DNA of 64,000 bases from JAJFFW01 sp038534195 (GCA_038534195.1 JBCAXE010000009.1:28887-92886); one strand, 5' to 3'; positions 40,258 through 50,387 are shown, counted from the first letter of the stretch. Program-made: numbers and translations. The notes: a model not told the origin generated them from the sequence alone.

Positions 40258-40280
40258 CTCGGCGAACCAAGGCGAACGAT

Positions 40281-41366
40281 ATGGTCATCGCAAAGACAGA
40301 GCATTGGGCGAATGCGAACGCGCGGCTCAATGAAGCCCTCGACATCGATAATGGGCTGGCGACCCATCGCCTGCGCGCGCCTTCGCGGATCGACAGCCAC
40401 CTGCCCGACCGCCCCGAGTTCAAATCATTCGCCCAAAGCTATGCGGAAAAAATTCAGCCGTTTCTTCTTGAGAAAGAAGCCGAGCTTGCGCGCATCGAAG
40501 CGGCGCTGAAGCGGAACCGCAATCCAGCGATCGCGCTTGCGCTGCTTGGACTTTTGGGGCCATGGCGCCTATTTCTGGGAAACGGCGATTTCGGATCGTT
40601 CCTTTCGACCTGTCTCTTGCTTGGAAGTTGGGCCGCCGCCGCGGGGCTGATGCTCCCCCATTGGCGGGCGAAAGCACGTGAGCGCCGCGGCGTGAAAAGC
40701 GAAATTCTACAGTTTGTCGCCACCGAGTTGGGGCTCAATTACCGAAACGGTCACCGTCCACCGGTCGCGTTCAAAGAATTACTCGCCTGGAATCTTCTCC
40801 CGCAACACGACAAAGCCTATTTCGACGACAGCTTTTCCGGCGCCTGGCGCGGGGTCGATTTCACGTTCTGCGAAGTGCGCCTCACGGAAGAGCGCGGGAG
40901 CGGTAAGAGCAGACGCGAAGTCACCGTGTTTCAGGGACACGTCATCAAAACCCATTTCCAGGAAACGCTCTTTGGACGCACCGTTATCGCGCCGCGGCGC
41001 TGGCTGAACAATGGCCACCTGCGCCGCTACAGGAAAGCCGGCTTACGCGATGTGGGTTTCGTATCGCGTAAATTCGAAGAAATATTCGACGTTTTCGGGA
41101 GCGATCAGATGGAAGCGCGCTACATCTTGGATCCGGTCCAGATGGAAACGATGATGGCGCTTGCGGGCGAACAGAACGGCAAAGGGCTGCGCGCTATTTA
41201 TTCCGATCAGGATATTATCGTCGCATTTCCCGGCCAGGATTATTTTGAGCTTGATCGCGATTCAAACGCCATTGCTGATCCTGCGCTCATGGGGCGCATT
41301 CTTCGCGAACTCGACGCCGTATTCAATCTGATTGACCTGACGCTCAAGCGCCGGGACGAGAATTAG
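40281..41366 (+). CDS. DUF3137 domain membrane protein
   Basis: The 361-residue protein has a soluble N-terminal helical part with a coiled-coil-like stretch (about 50-80), two membrane segments (about 84-98 and 108-125), then the DUF3137 domain. That domain carries FSGAWRGVDFTFCEVRLTEE near 190-210, VFQGHVIKT near 222 and FEVFG-like DVFGSDQMEARYILDP near 270-285. DUF3137 genes often neighbour lemA, but none is here; the 63-residue membrane gene is its only likely operon partner. Function unestablished. Confidence 0.83.
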   Translation: MVIAKTEHWANANARLNEALDIDNGLATHRLRAPSRIDSHLPDRPEFKSFAQSYAEKIQPFLLEKEAELARIEAALKRNRNPAIALALLGLLGPWRLFLGNGDFGSFLSTCLLLGSWAAAAGLMLPHWRAKARERRGVKSEILQFVATELGLNYRNGHRPPVAFKELLAWNLLPQHDKAYFDDSFSGAWRGVDFTFCEVRLTEERGSGKSRREVTVFQGHVIKTHFQETLFGRTVIAPRRWLNNGHLRRYRKAGLRDVGFVSRKFEEIFDVFGSDQMEARYILDPVQMETMMALAGEQNGKGLRAIYSDQDIIVAFPGQDYFELDRDSNAIADPALMGRILRELDAVFNLIDLTLKRRDEN

Positions 41367-41428
41367 GCGCGTGCTCGAACCATCTCAACAACAAAGCCTG
41401 TCCCGACCACGCCGAATAAAAGTGTTGT

Positions 41429-43228
41429 TCAGCTCTTCTTTTCCTCAATCGGCTTCACGACTTTGATGTGCACTTCTTTCATTTGCGCTGGATCCGCTTC
41501 TGCGGGCGCGCCCAGGAGCAAGTCTTCAGCCTGCTGGTTCATGGGAAACATCGTCACTTCACGGATGTTCTCCTGGTCAGATAGCAGCATGACGATGCGC
41601 TCAAGCCCCAGCGCGCATCCGCCATGGGGCGGCGCCCCGTATTTGAAGGCGTTCAGCATGCCGCCGAATTTTTCCTCGACGACTTCGGGTCCGTATCCGG
41701 CGACATCGAAGGCCTTATACATAATGTCCGGACGGTGGTTTCGGATAGCGCCGGAGCCTAGCTCGTATCCGTTACAGACAAGATCGTACTGATAGGCTTT
41801 GAGCGCCAGATAGTCTTCATTGGTCTTCGCCGCCTCCAACGCTTCGAGACCGCCCTGCGGCATCGAGAATGGATTGTGGCCGAATTCGACTTTCTTGTTT
41901 TCCTCGTCCCATTCATACATCGGAAAGTCGACGATCCAGGCGAGCGCAAACTGGTCTTTGTCGGACAGACCCAACTCATCGGCGATCACGTCACGCGCAC
42001 GGCCGGCCACCACAATGAATTCTGACGGTTTGCCGGCGAGGAAGAAGGCCGCGTCGCCGTCTTTCAGACCAAGCTGCGCGCGCACCGCTTCAGACCGTTC
42101 GGGACCAATATTTTTCGCAAGCGGGCCTTTCGCCTCGCCGCCCTCGCCGAACATCATATAGCCCATGCCAGGCAAGCCCTGCTTTTGCGCCCATACGTTC
42201 ATGCGATCGCAGAATGCGCGGCTGCCGCCAGTCGGCGCCGGGATCGCGCGGATTTCCGTTCCGGGTTTTTCAAGAATGCTGGCAAAGATCTTAAAGCCCG
42301 AGTCACGGAAATGATCGGAGACAATTTGCATTTCGATGGGATTGCGCAGGTCAGGTTTATCCGAGCCATATTTCAGCATGGCGTCGTCATAAGCGATCAT
42401 TGGGAACGGATAGGCCGTGACTTTCCGCTCGCCCGCGAATTGCGCAAATACATCGCGCGTCACCGGCCCCACCGCATCGAACACATCCTGACGCTCGACA
42501 AAACTCATCTCCAGATCGAGCTGATAAAACTCACCGGCGGACCGGTCGGCGCGCGCATCTTCGTCGCGGAAACAGGGCGCGATCTGATAATAGCGATCAA
42601 ACCCGGACACCATGATCAATTGTTTGAAGATTTGCGGGGCCTGCGGCAGCGCATAGAATTTTCCCGGATGCAGTCGCGAAGGCACGAGAAAATCACGCGC
42701 GCCCTCCGGCGACGACGCCGTCAGGATCGGCGTCTGAAAATCGGTGAAACCAGCCTCTTCCATGCCGGTGCGGATTGCTTTGACGACTTTTGAGCGAAGC
42801 ATGATGTTCGCGTGTAGGGTCTCGCGGCGCAAATCGAGATACCGGTATGTCATGCGGACGTCTTCCGGGTAGTTGGGCTCGCCGAAAACCGGCAACGGCA
42901 AATCGTCCGCGGCGGATAACACGTCGAAATTCTCAATGCGGATCTCGATCTCGCCGGTGGGCAGATTTGGGTTGATCACGTCATCGTCCCGGGCGACCAC
43001 CCGGCCCTCAACCTTGATGACGCTCTCCTGGCGAACTTTTTCGACCTCGCCGAAGAACGGCGTTTCCGGTTCGACCACGAGCTGCGTCAGGCCGTAATGA
43101 TCGCGCAGGTCAATGAACAAGAGCCCCCCATGGTCGCGTTTGCGATGCACCCAACCGGACAGGCGGACGGTTTGCCCGACTGCGTCTTTGCGCAGGGCTT
43201 CACAGGTGTGGGTGCGGTAGGCGTGCAT
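41429..43228 (-). CDS. aspS: Aspartate--tRNA ligase
   Basis: The 599-residue class II synthetase has an N-terminal OB-fold anticodon domain (1-110), catalytic motif 1 near 165, motif 2 FRDEDARADRSAGEFYQLD near 220, a bacterial GAD insertion (about 290-420), and motif 3 GLERIVMLL near 545. It charges tRNA-Asp, and in organisms without asparaginyl-tRNA synthetase also tRNA-Asn for GatCAB; which holds here cannot be told. Divergent from the S49 peptidase gene across a 241-base gap that shows only a short TTACA-GT-TGTAA palindrome (43387-43398). Confidence 0.96.
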   Translation of the reverse strand: MHAYRTHTCEALRKDAVGQTVRLSGWVHRKRDHGGLLFIDLRDHYGLTQLVVEPETPFFGEVEKVRQESVIKVEGRVVARDDDVINPNLPTGEIEIRIENFDVLSAADDLPLPVFGEPNYPEDVRMTYRYLDLRRETLHANIMLRSKVVKAIRTGMEEAGFTDFQTPILTASSPEGARDFLVPSRLHPGKFYALPQAPQIFKQLIMVSGFDRYYQIAPCFRDEDARADRSAGEFYQLDLEMSFVERQDVFDAVGPVTRDVFAQFAGERKVTAYPFPMIAYDDAMLKYGSDKPDLRNPIEMQIVSDHFRDSGFKIFASILEKPGTEIRAIPAPTGGSRAFCDRMNVWAQKQGLPGMGYMMFGEGGEAKGPLAKNIGPERSEAVRAQLGLKDGDAAFFLAGKPSEFIVVAGRARDVIADELGLSDKDQFALAWIVDFPMYEWDEENKKVEFGHNPFSMPQGGLEALEAAKTNEDYLALKAYQYDLVCNGYELGSGAIRNHRPDIMYKAFDVAGYGPEVVEEKFGGMLNAFKYGAPPHGGCALGLERIVMLLSDQENIREVTMFPMNQQAEDLLLGAPAEADPAQMKEVHIKVVKPIEEKKS

Positions 43229-43469
43229 GGGAGATCGCTTTCTGGAACAAGGAGCTGAGTGCAGCGCAGTGACCCGTTCGCCGTTGCAATGTCAAGATGG
43301 GCCGGTGATCACGCCCGTCGCCAACGCGGCGACGGCGCCGGACGGGGATGCGGCGAAGCGTCCAGACTGTGCGACGAACCGGGCCGTTACAGTTGTAAAA
43401 CCCGCTTTACGTTTCGATTGGCGCGCCTAAATTGAAGGCGCATCAATGGCTTAAAACAGGGGCGTATTT

Positions 43470-44579
43470 ATGTCTGAAAGACCACCACTACTCTGGGATC
43501 TCGTACGCATGGTCATCAAAATGATCGTTGGCGGGTTCGTTGTAATTGGACTTGTATCGTGCGGTGTCGCGACAGTCGCTGGCGCGGGTGCGTCCGCAGG
43601 CGGCAAGAAAGTCGAAAAGAAAGCGGAATCCCAATTCATCTACGGCGAGGAAGATAGCGACAATGCGATCATGCAGGTCGAGATCAAAGGGCCGATCCTG
43701 ACACACAAACCGGACGACGCTGACGGCGGCTTTTTCGGATCGCTGATCCCGGTCACCTATGGTTACGAGGTCAAGGAACAACTTCTCAAAGCAGCGAAAG
43801 ACGACAGCGTGAAAGCGGTGATGATGTTCGTTACGACGCCTGGCGGTTCTATCGTCGGCAGCGAAGCGATCCATGACGGGGTTTTGGCGGTCAAAGCAGC
43901 GGGCAAGCCGGTGATCAGCTATGTGGACACGATTTCCGCCTCGGGCGGCGTGTGGTCGACGGCCGCCTCTGACAAGATCTTTGCTGACCATGGTTCGATC
44001 ATAGGCTCCGTCGGCGTGAACTTTGGGAATATTCAATATTTCGATGACCCTATCGCCGTCGACGGCGGCATCTTCAGCGGCGGTATTGAAACCCGCGGCG
44101 GCGTCAAAACCAAGTTCATCGGCGCGGGCCTCGGCAAAGATATCGGCAATCCGTTCCGTCCGATGACGGAGCGTGAGGAGCGTTTGCTGAACCAGATGGC
44201 GGAGGAGTTCTATGTTAAGTTCCTCGACCATGTGGTGGAAAACCGCGGCATGGACCGTCAGGCGCTAATCGAGCAGCATGGCGCGATGATCTATTCCAAC
44301 GATTTCGCCCAGCAATATGGGTACATTGACGACACGAAAACGTACCAGGAAACCCTCGCCTATATCGGCCAGCAAATCGGCGCCGAGGGCGATGACTGGA
44401 AGCTGGTGTCGCCGCCCACAATCGAGAAAACGCCGTTCGAAGAACTTTTCGGCGCAAGGGTAAAAGGCGTTAACCTCGAGCAGGCCGCGCGCATTCAGCA
44501 CAGCGCGATGTGCAAAGAATTGACAGCCGGCCCCGTGGCCATGTCGACGCAGAAGCTTGTGGGTTTGTGCGGCGTATAA
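43470..44579 (+). CDS. S49 family (SppA-like) serine peptidase
   Basis: The 369-residue protein has an N-terminal hydrophobic segment (about 13-33) ending in a lipobox-like LVSC, then a single S49 domain. The Ser nucleophile is in DTISASGGVWSTAAS near 152. The Lys base is expected in GAGLGKDIGNPFR near 225, with MTEREE following as in SppA. SppA-type enzymes remove signal-peptide remnants or membrane-bound peptides. The size is that of the short, one-domain form. A strong terminator at 44606-44635 follows. Confidence 0.87.
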   Translation: MSERPPLLWDLVRMVIKMIVGGFVVIGLVSCGVATVAGAGASAGGKKVEKKAESQFIYGEEDSDNAIMQVEIKGPILTHKPDDADGGFFGSLIPVTYGYEVKEQLLKAAKDDSVKAVMMFVTTPGGSIVGSEAIHDGVLAVKAAGKPVISYVDTISASGGVWSTAASDKIFADHGSIIGSVGVNFGNIQYFDDPIAVDGGIFSGGIETRGGVKTKFIGAGLGKDIGNPFRPMTEREERLLNQMAEEFYVKFLDHVVENRGMDRQALIEQHGAMIYSNDFAQQYGYIDDTKTYQETLAYIGQQIGAEGDDWKLVSPPTIEKTPFEELFGARVKGVNLEQAARIQHSAMCKELTAGPVAMSTQKLVGLCGV

Positions 44580-44605
44580 TAGTCGTCACGCACCGTTAAC
44601 CATCA

Positions 44606-44635
44606 ACAGCCCCGCATCGTCGGGGCTGTTTTTTT
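44606..44635 (+). terminator. Intrinsic terminator after the S49 peptidase gene
   Basis: ACAGCCCCG and CGGGGCTGT pair around a 6-base loop and run into seven Ts (44629-44635). It ends the S49 transcript before rnd at 44719. Confidence 0.92.
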
Positions 44636-44718
44636 ATCACTTTTCGGGCCTCAAAATTTTCTGCAAGAATTTGCATTTCGCGCGAGACGCAGCGCGCAGA
44701 AGTTGCTAAGCCCGGGCG

Positions 44719-45867
44719 ATGCAAGTGATTACCGATACTGACGCCCTCGCTGCGTTTTCGAGGGAGCTTCGAGACAAGCCTTTCGCCGCCGTCGACACAG
44801 AATTCATGCGGGAGAAGACCTACTGGCCAATCCTGTGCCTCATTCAGGCCGCCGCAGACGGCGTTGAAGCGATCATCGATCCCATGGCCGAAGGAATCGA
44901 TCTGAGCCCCTTTCTGGAGGTCATGGCGGACAAAAACGTGGTCAAAGTATTCCACGCCGCGCGTCAGGATTTAGAAATTTTCTACAAGCTCATGGGCGAA
45001 GTGCCGGCCCCGCTTTTTGACAGTCAAATAGCGGCGATGGCCTGCGGGTACGGCGATCAAATCGGCTATGAGCCATTAATGCGCAATCTGTTGAACGCGC
45101 GGATCGATAAGGGGTCGCGTTTCACTGATTGGGCGCGGCGGCCGCTGACCGAGGCGCAATTGAGCTATGCGCTCTCAGACGTCACTCACCTGCGCGATGC
45201 TTACAAGCTATTGAAAAGAAACCTTGAAGAAGACAATCGAACGAGTTGGGTCGCTGAAGAGGCTGAGAGCCTCCTGGATCCGGATCTCTATCTGATCAAA
45301 CCGCACGATGCATGGAAGCGCTTGAAACTCCGCAATATGCGGCCCGGCGATTTGGGCCCCCTCCTCAAGCTCGCCGAATGGCGCGAGCGCGAAGCGCAGG
45401 AACGCGACTTACCGCGCGGACGGGTTTTGAGCGACGAGAGCATTTTCGAACTCGCGCGATTGAAACCGGGAACGCCCCAGGAACTGGGCCGCGCGCGTTC
45501 AATTTCAAAAGGGTTCGAGCGTTCAAAAACAGGCGCCGCCCTTCTCGACATGGTTGCTGAAGGACGCCGTATGGAGAAGGATACGCTCCCGAGCATTGGA
45601 CAAAAACAACACCGCGCGACGCCGCCCGCCGACGTCGTGGACCTTTTAAAAGTACTGTTGAAAAAACAGTGCGAAGAGTTTTCCGTTGCGCCAAAATTGA
45701 TTGCATCAAGCGCTGATCTTGAAGCGATTGCGCTCGATGACGATGCGGACGTGCGTGCGCTGCAGGGATGGCGTCACGAGATTTTCGGTATGTTCGCCCT
45801 TCAGCTAAAGCGCGGCGAAATCGCCCTAAAGCTGACGGGCGGCGCTGTGCAGATCATTCCGACTTAG
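44719..45867 (+). CDS. rnd: Ribonuclease D
   Basis: The 382-residue 3'-5' exoribonuclease trims tRNA precursors. The DEDDy catalytic set is present: Asp and Glu in AVDTEFMRE near 26, Asp in HAARQDLEIF near 84, and Tyr plus Asp in YALSDVTHL near 153. A first HRDC domain lies about 205-285 and a second, weaker one after 300, as in E. coli RNase D. It ends two bases short of the convergent ppx gene. Confidence 0.94.
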   Translation: MQVITDTDALAAFSRELRDKPFAAVDTEFMREKTYWPILCLIQAAADGVEAIIDPMAEGIDLSPFLEVMADKNVVKVFHAARQDLEIFYKLMGEVPAPLFDSQIAAMACGYGDQIGYEPLMRNLLNARIDKGSRFTDWARRPLTEAQLSYALSDVTHLRDAYKLLKRNLEEDNRTSWVAEEAESLLDPDLYLIKPHDAWKRLKLRNMRPGDLGPLLKLAEWREREAQERDLPRGRVLSDESIFELARLKPGTPQELGRARSISKGFERSKTGAALLDMVAEGRRMEKDTLPSIGQKQHRATPPADVVDLLKVLLKKQCEEFSVAPKLIASSADLEAIALDDDADVRALQGWRHEIFGMFALQLKRGEIALKLTGGAVQIIPT

Positions 45868-45869
45868 CC

Positions 45870-47363
45870 TTACTCGTTGGCGTAACGCTCGACGGGCTCC
45901 ACTTCGAAAGCGCTCGCGAGCGACTGCAACCGGCGGCGCGGAAACTCCTCCATCAATGCGCCCACATCCGCAGGCGCGCGAAAAACGAGAGCGCCCTCCT
46001 CAAGCGACAGTCGGCAATCACGCAAGAGGCTCGGCGCCTTCGGCGCAAGCGCGCCCGCGAACCGCATGGCCAAGCCCAGACGGATCGCCGCTTGTTGATC
46101 TTCCCAGGATAGAAGCCCCATCGCCTGATCGTCAGGAAACGCCGCGCGCCGCCCTTCATGGCGGACGAACAACGCCAACGCCATAGCCGCGCGGCCCTCA
46201 TGCGAAATCGCATAAAATGGCGCCCGCAGCGCCGTATCGAAAACATGTTCACCGCGAAGATCGGGATGAAAATAGGCGCCGGTGTCGATCATCAGGCAGG
46301 TCGCCTCGCGCAATTGGCGCTGCGCCGGCGTTTCGTCGGGAAACATCGGCGCCGTCATCGCCGACACCGCCTCTCCGAAGGCGAGAGCGGGCGACAAGCG
46401 CTCTGCATAAAATCCGGCGCCGGCGAGTAACGGATCGATCTTTTTTTCTTCATCCGTTAACTGATCATAGAGCAAGCCTTCGCGCACGCCGCCTGCCGAT
46501 ACAAATACTTTTTCGGCGTTCATCCTCTTCAAAACAGCTTTCAATACAAGCGCCGCGTACGGCAGGGTGTCGATGCGCCGGCGCGGAATTCCGGGAATTT
46601 CTTCCAGCGACCGCCGGCTTTGCCGCGCCACAAGATCGCACATTTCGATCGCATCGCCCTGGCTCATCTCGTACCCGTGAAGAATTGAAAGCGGATAGCT
46701 GCGCAACCGCATATGGATCCGCGCAACCGCGCGCCATGCGCCGCCAACCGCGTAGAGCGTGTCAAACTTTTTCGGTTTCACCCAGGACAGGCTATCAATT
46801 TCACGGCTGATAACCGATTTGGCTTTATCGAGATTGTTCCCGGTGTCCTGCATAAGACGAAGCGGGCCGATCGAAAGGCTCGACCTATCCTTGATCTTAC
46901 GCTCTTTGACAAACGCAAGCTCAAGACTGCCGCCGCCCATATCGCCGACCAGTCCCTCAGCGGCCGGATGATAGGAAATTACCCCCAACGCTGCGAGTTC
47001 TGCTTCTTTTTCGCCATCGATGACTTCTACGTCGAAGCCGAGTTTCTGCACTTGCTTGACGAAAGCGCGTCCGTCGCTCGCTTCCCGGACAGCGGCTGTA
47101 GCGATGGCCCGCGTCGGCGGGTCGCCATGTTCGCCGAGAAGACGGCGAAAGCGCTGAAGCGTCGCGAGCGCAAATTCCACCGACGCGCTGTTGAGCGCCC
47201 CGGATGCCGTCATGTCCCGGCCGAGACCGCACAGCGCCTTTTCATTGCAGATCGACGCAGGCGCGCGGCGGCTGCCGTCGAAGATCACAAGACGGACGGA
47301 GTTAGAGCCGATATCGACCACCGCCCGTTTCGTCGAGCTCATCTTGGGCGATGTCGCCGCCAT
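45870..47363 (-). CDS. ppx: Exopolyphosphatase (Ppx/GppA family)
   Basis: The 497-residue protein of the ASKHA fold splits polyphosphate or pppGpp. The phosphate-binding motifs are VVDIGSNSVRLVIFDG near residue 15 and VGDMGGGSLELAF near 140. SAGGVREGLLYDQL near 290 and a C-terminal helical region follow. It lies 72 bases downstream of ppk1 on the same strand, so synthesis and breakdown of polyphosphate are co-encoded; this favours polyphosphate over pppGpp as substrate. Start ATG 47363; ATG 47342 is possible. Confidence 0.92.
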   Translation of the reverse strand: MAATSPKMSSTKRAVVDIGSNSVRLVIFDGSRRAPASICNEKALCGLGRDMTASGALNSASVEFALATLQRFRRLLGEHGDPPTRAIATAAVREASDGRAFVKQVQKLGFDVEVIDGEKEAELAALGVISYHPAAEGLVGDMGGGSLELAFVKERKIKDRSSLSIGPLRLMQDTGNNLDKAKSVISREIDSLSWVKPKKFDTLYAVGGAWRAVARIHMRLRSYPLSILHGYEMSQGDAIEMCDLVARQSRRSLEEIPGIPRRRIDTLPYAALVLKAVLKRMNAEKVFVSAGGVREGLLYDQLTDEEKKIDPLLAGAGFYAERLSPALAFGEAVSAMTAPMFPDETPAQRQLREATCLMIDTGAYFHPDLRGEHVFDTALRAPFYAISHEGRAAMALALFVRHEGRRAAFPDDQAMGLLSWEDQQAAIRLGLAMRFAGALAPKAPSLLRDCRLSLEEGALVFRAPADVGALMEEFPRRRLQSLASAFEVEPVERYANE

Positions 47364-47435
47364 ACTGGTTCTCGCTTCTACGCTGCGCTTTCCTGGAGGA
47401 TGCTTCGCCGATTCGGGGTCGCCTGGACCATGTTT

Positions 47436-49676
47436 CTACTTCTTCGGCTTCAACGCCTTCGGCGCATTATATTCAATCGCCGCCCCTCTCCCCGAAAGGC
47501 TGGGATTGATCATCATATAAGTGTGCACATTGAAAGGCGCGGCGCTCTTCGGCGGTTTCACACGCACATATTCACCGCTCGGTTTAAGCCGCCAGCTCTG
47601 CGCCTCGTCATTAAGATTGGCGACCATGATCTGATCGAGAATCTGACTGTGCACGGTCGGGTTATCGATCGGACAAAACACCTCCACCCTGCGGTTGAGA
47701 TTGCGCGGCATCAGATCGGCGGAAGAGATGAAGACTTTCGCTTTCGGGTTAGGAAGCGGGGCGCCGCCGCCGAAGCAGTAAATGCGTGCATGTTCCAGAA
47801 AACGGCCGACAATGCTTTTGACGCGAATGTTCTCCGACAGACCCCGCGCGCCCGGCCGCAAACAGCAGATTCCCCGAACCACCAGATCAATTTGAACGCC
47901 GGCTTGGCTCGCCTCATACAATTTATCGATGATGACGCCGTCCACCAACTGGTTCATCTTCATCCAGATGGAGGCGGGCCTGTTGGCCTTGGCGTGGCGA
48001 ATTTCTTCATCGATGAGAGCGGTGATCCGTCCCCGAGCGTCGATCGGCGCCACGGCGAAGCGTTCGAAACCGTCGGGCCGCGTATGGCCCGTGACATAGT
48101 TGAAAACTTTGGCGGCGTCGCGCCCGATCGCGGGATCGCACGTGAAGAGAGACAAATCCGTATAGATTTTCGCCGTCACCGAATGATAATTGCCGGTTCC
48201 CACATGGACATATGTGCTTGTCTTATCGTCTTCCTGGCGCACAATAACCGAAAGCTTCGCATGCGTCTTATATTCGACAAATCCGTGGACGACATTGACG
48301 CCGGCGCGCTCTAGCGCCCGCGCCCAATTGAGATTTGCCTCCTCGTCAAAGCGCGCTTTCAGCTCTACAAGCGCGGTGACGTTTTTCCCTGCTTCCGCCG
48401 CTTCGATGAGCGCTTCGACGATCGGCGACTGTTTCGAGGTTCGATAAAGCGTCTGCTTGATCGCCAGCACGTTCGGATCGTTCGCCGCCTGCTTCAGGAA
48501 CTGGACCACCACGTCAAAGGATTCATACGGGTGATGGACGACGATGTCCTTTTCCTGAATGGCCGCGAAACAATCGCCGCCATGCTCGCGAATTCGCTCG
48601 GGAAAACGCGGCTCATGCGCAATGAACTGCAGGTCTGCGCGGCTTTGCGGGATGAGTTGGGAAGTCTGCGTCAACCCCAGAATGCCGTCGATGACCACAA
48701 CGTCGCGCGTGCTCACTTTCATGCGTTCCGCCACCAACGTGCGCATGCGCTTCGGCGTCGATGCGTCGGTTTTCAAGCGAATAACATCGCCGCGCCGGCG
48801 ACGCTTCAACATGGACTCAAAAACCCGGACGAGATCTTCAGCTTCTTCTTCGATTTCAACGTCAGAATCTCTGACAATCCTGAACGCGCCCGAGCCTTTC
48901 AGTTTGTGTCGCGGGAATAGGTGATCGATAAATTTAACAATGACCTTCTCAAGGGCGATGAAGCGCACGCTCTCCGGGCTCTCGCCGTCCGTATCCACGT
49001 TGGGCAATTGGATAAACCGCGAAACCTTTGCGGGAAGCGGTAAAAACGCGGTGAGGATCGAGCCGTCCTTGCGTTGAAGCTCCAGGCACAGAAAGAAGCC
49101 CAAATTCGGGATAAACGGAAACGGGTTCGCCGGATCAAGCGCCAACGGCGTCAGCACCGGAAAGATATTGTTCGAGAACTCCTTCTGTAGCCATTCCTCT
49201 TCTTGCGCTGTCAAGTCATCCGTATCGAGAACAGCGATACCGGCGGCCTGCATCTCGGGTAAAAGTTCACGCCAACAGCGCTGCTGTTCGGCCATCAGCC
49301 GCGAGGTTTCCTCATGGATCAGCGTTAATTGTTCGCTGGCGCTTAGGCCTTCCTGGCTGAGCGCCGTGACGCCTTCGCGAACCTGGCCCACAAGACCGGC
49401 GACGCGCACCATATAAAATTCATCGAGATTGCTGGCGGAGATTGATAGAAATCGAAGCCGTTCCAGAACCGGGTGTGAGCGATTGAACGCTTCCTCAAGC
49501 ACGCGCATGTTGAAGGCGAGCCATGACAACTCGCGATTGATGAAGCGGTCTTTTGACGTAATTTTATAGACCGGCTTATTCGTGCTTGACCCCTTGGCGC
49601 GCGACAGCAAATCGGGCGCTTCGCCATCCGCATGGGCAGCGCCTTTCACATTCAAACCGTCGTCAGTGGCATCCAT
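47436..49676 (-). CDS. ppk1: Polyphosphate kinase 1
   Basis: The 746-residue enzyme reversibly makes polyphosphate from ATP. The N and head domains open FINRELSWLAFNMRVLEEA near 46. The two PLD-like catalytic domains carry the autophosphorylated His in EYKTHAKLSV near 465 and ADLMPRNLNRRVEVFCP near 645. Length and motif order are standard. It follows hda by 30 bases, the same order as in other alphaproteobacteria. An open frame on the other strand (46713-48314) is an antisense artefact. Confidence 0.96.
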   Translation of the reverse strand: MDATDDGLNVKGAAHADGEAPDLLSRAKGSSTNKPVYKITSKDRFINRELSWLAFNMRVLEEAFNRSHPVLERLRFLSISASNLDEFYMVRVAGLVGQVREGVTALSQEGLSASEQLTLIHEETSRLMAEQQRCWRELLPEMQAAGIAVLDTDDLTAQEEEWLQKEFSNNIFPVLTPLALDPANPFPFIPNLGFFLCLELQRKDGSILTAFLPLPAKVSRFIQLPNVDTDGESPESVRFIALEKVIVKFIDHLFPRHKLKGSGAFRIVRDSDVEIEEEAEDLVRVFESMLKRRRRGDVIRLKTDASTPKRMRTLVAERMKVSTRDVVVIDGILGLTQTSQLIPQSRADLQFIAHEPRFPERIREHGGDCFAAIQEKDIVVHHPYESFDVVVQFLKQAANDPNVLAIKQTLYRTSKQSPIVEALIEAAEAGKNVTALVELKARFDEEANLNWARALERAGVNVVHGFVEYKTHAKLSVIVRQEDDKTSTYVHVGTGNYHSVTAKIYTDLSLFTCDPAIGRDAAKVFNYVTGHTRPDGFERFAVAPIDARGRITALIDEEIRHAKANRPASIWMKMNQLVDGVIIDKLYEASQAGVQIDLVVRGICCLRPGARGLSENIRVKSIVGRFLEHARIYCFGGGAPLPNPKAKVFISSADLMPRNLNRRVEVFCPIDNPTVHSQILDQIMVANLNDEAQSWRLKPSGEYVRVKPPKSAAPFNVHTYMMINPSLSGRGAAIEYNAPKALKPKK

Positions 49677-49706
49677 AGGTCGTTCGCACCTTGCCTCGCC
49701 GACAAA

Positions 49707-50387
49707 TTATGACCTGAAGCCCCCTTCCGAAAGGTTATTTATGACGTTTCCCGCCAGAACCTTGGTGATTGGCGACTTTTTTTCTGTCGCCGCAGCGTCG
49801 GCGGCTGCAACAAACGCCTGTGCGGCGGCGAATGTGCGCGGCAGCCGCGGCGCAGCGTAAGCGCTGACGGTCGGGTCCACACGCAATTGCAGATCGACGA
49901 AGAGCTTTTGGATGACGACGCGCAACAGCTCTTCGTCAGGCTCCCCGAGGTTCAAACGAGGCATCGCCTCAAGCCGCGTCGCCAGGTCTTTCAGGCCCTG
50001 CGCCCAATCCACAGGCTGGCCGCGACCGGCCAGGATGAGCCGTACCCCCGCAGCCTGACAGCCGCTGACAACGGACAATAGCTGTTCAGGATTGGTCGCT
50101 TTTTGGACGTCATCGATAACGACATCAGCGCCGGGGGCTGGATCGGTGATCGCCTCGCCTGCCATCCACTGCGCCTCGCCGCCAATGTCCTTAGCGATGA
50201 TTGTCGCAAGATGGGTCTTGCCCGACCCGTCAGGGCCGCACACGGCAAGCCTGCGCTCTTGCGAAGCGATCCACTTGTCAGCGATCGAAAGAGCGTTTTG
50301 GTTTGTTTCGCTAAGAATAAATCCCGCCCGCGTATAATCGGGCGAAAGCGCTTTGAACCCGAGCGGCAATTGTGAATGACTGTCCAT
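49707..50387 (-). CDS. hdaA: Regulatory inactivator of DnaA, Hda/HdaA
   Basis: The 226-residue DnaA-related ATPase binds the loaded sliding clamp and makes DnaA hydrolyse its ATP, preventing re-initiation. The N-terminal clamp-binding motif QLPLGF is at residues 6-11. Walker A is GPDGSGKTHLA near 52 and a short Walker B, DVVIDDV, near 88. The lid domain follows at about 140-226. It lacks the DnaA DNA-binding domain, as expected. It lies between DUF2066 and ppk1. Confidence 0.92.
   Translation of the reverse strand: MDSHSQLPLGFKALSPDYTRAGFILSETNQNALSIADKWIASQERRLAVCGPDGSGKTHLATIIAKDIGGEAQWMAGEAITDPAPGADVVIDDVQKATNPEQLLSVVSGCQAAGVRLILAGRGQPVDWAQGLKDLATRLEAMPRLNLGEPDEELLRVVIQKLFVDLQLRVDPTVSAYAAPRLPRTFAAAQAFVAAADAAATEKKSPITKVLAGNVINNLSEGGFRS

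Noticed and set aside
43387..43398. TTACA-GT-TGTAA palindrome upstream of the S49 gene
   Set aside because: Five-base arms are too short to distinguish from chance.
43227..43430. 67-residue frame in the aspS / S49 gap
   Set aside because: It overlaps the aspS start and its promoter region, with no ribosome site and no domain.
44597..44604. TTAACCAT, a CtrA half-site, upstream of rnd
   Set aside because: No second half at the right spacing, and it lies next to the S49 terminator stem; a single half-site is not convincing.
46713..48314. 533-residue open frame on the plus strand
   Set aside because: It lies fully opposite ppx and ppk1, which have clear motifs. The product is Arg/His-rich with no domain, typical of antisense frames in GC-rich genes.
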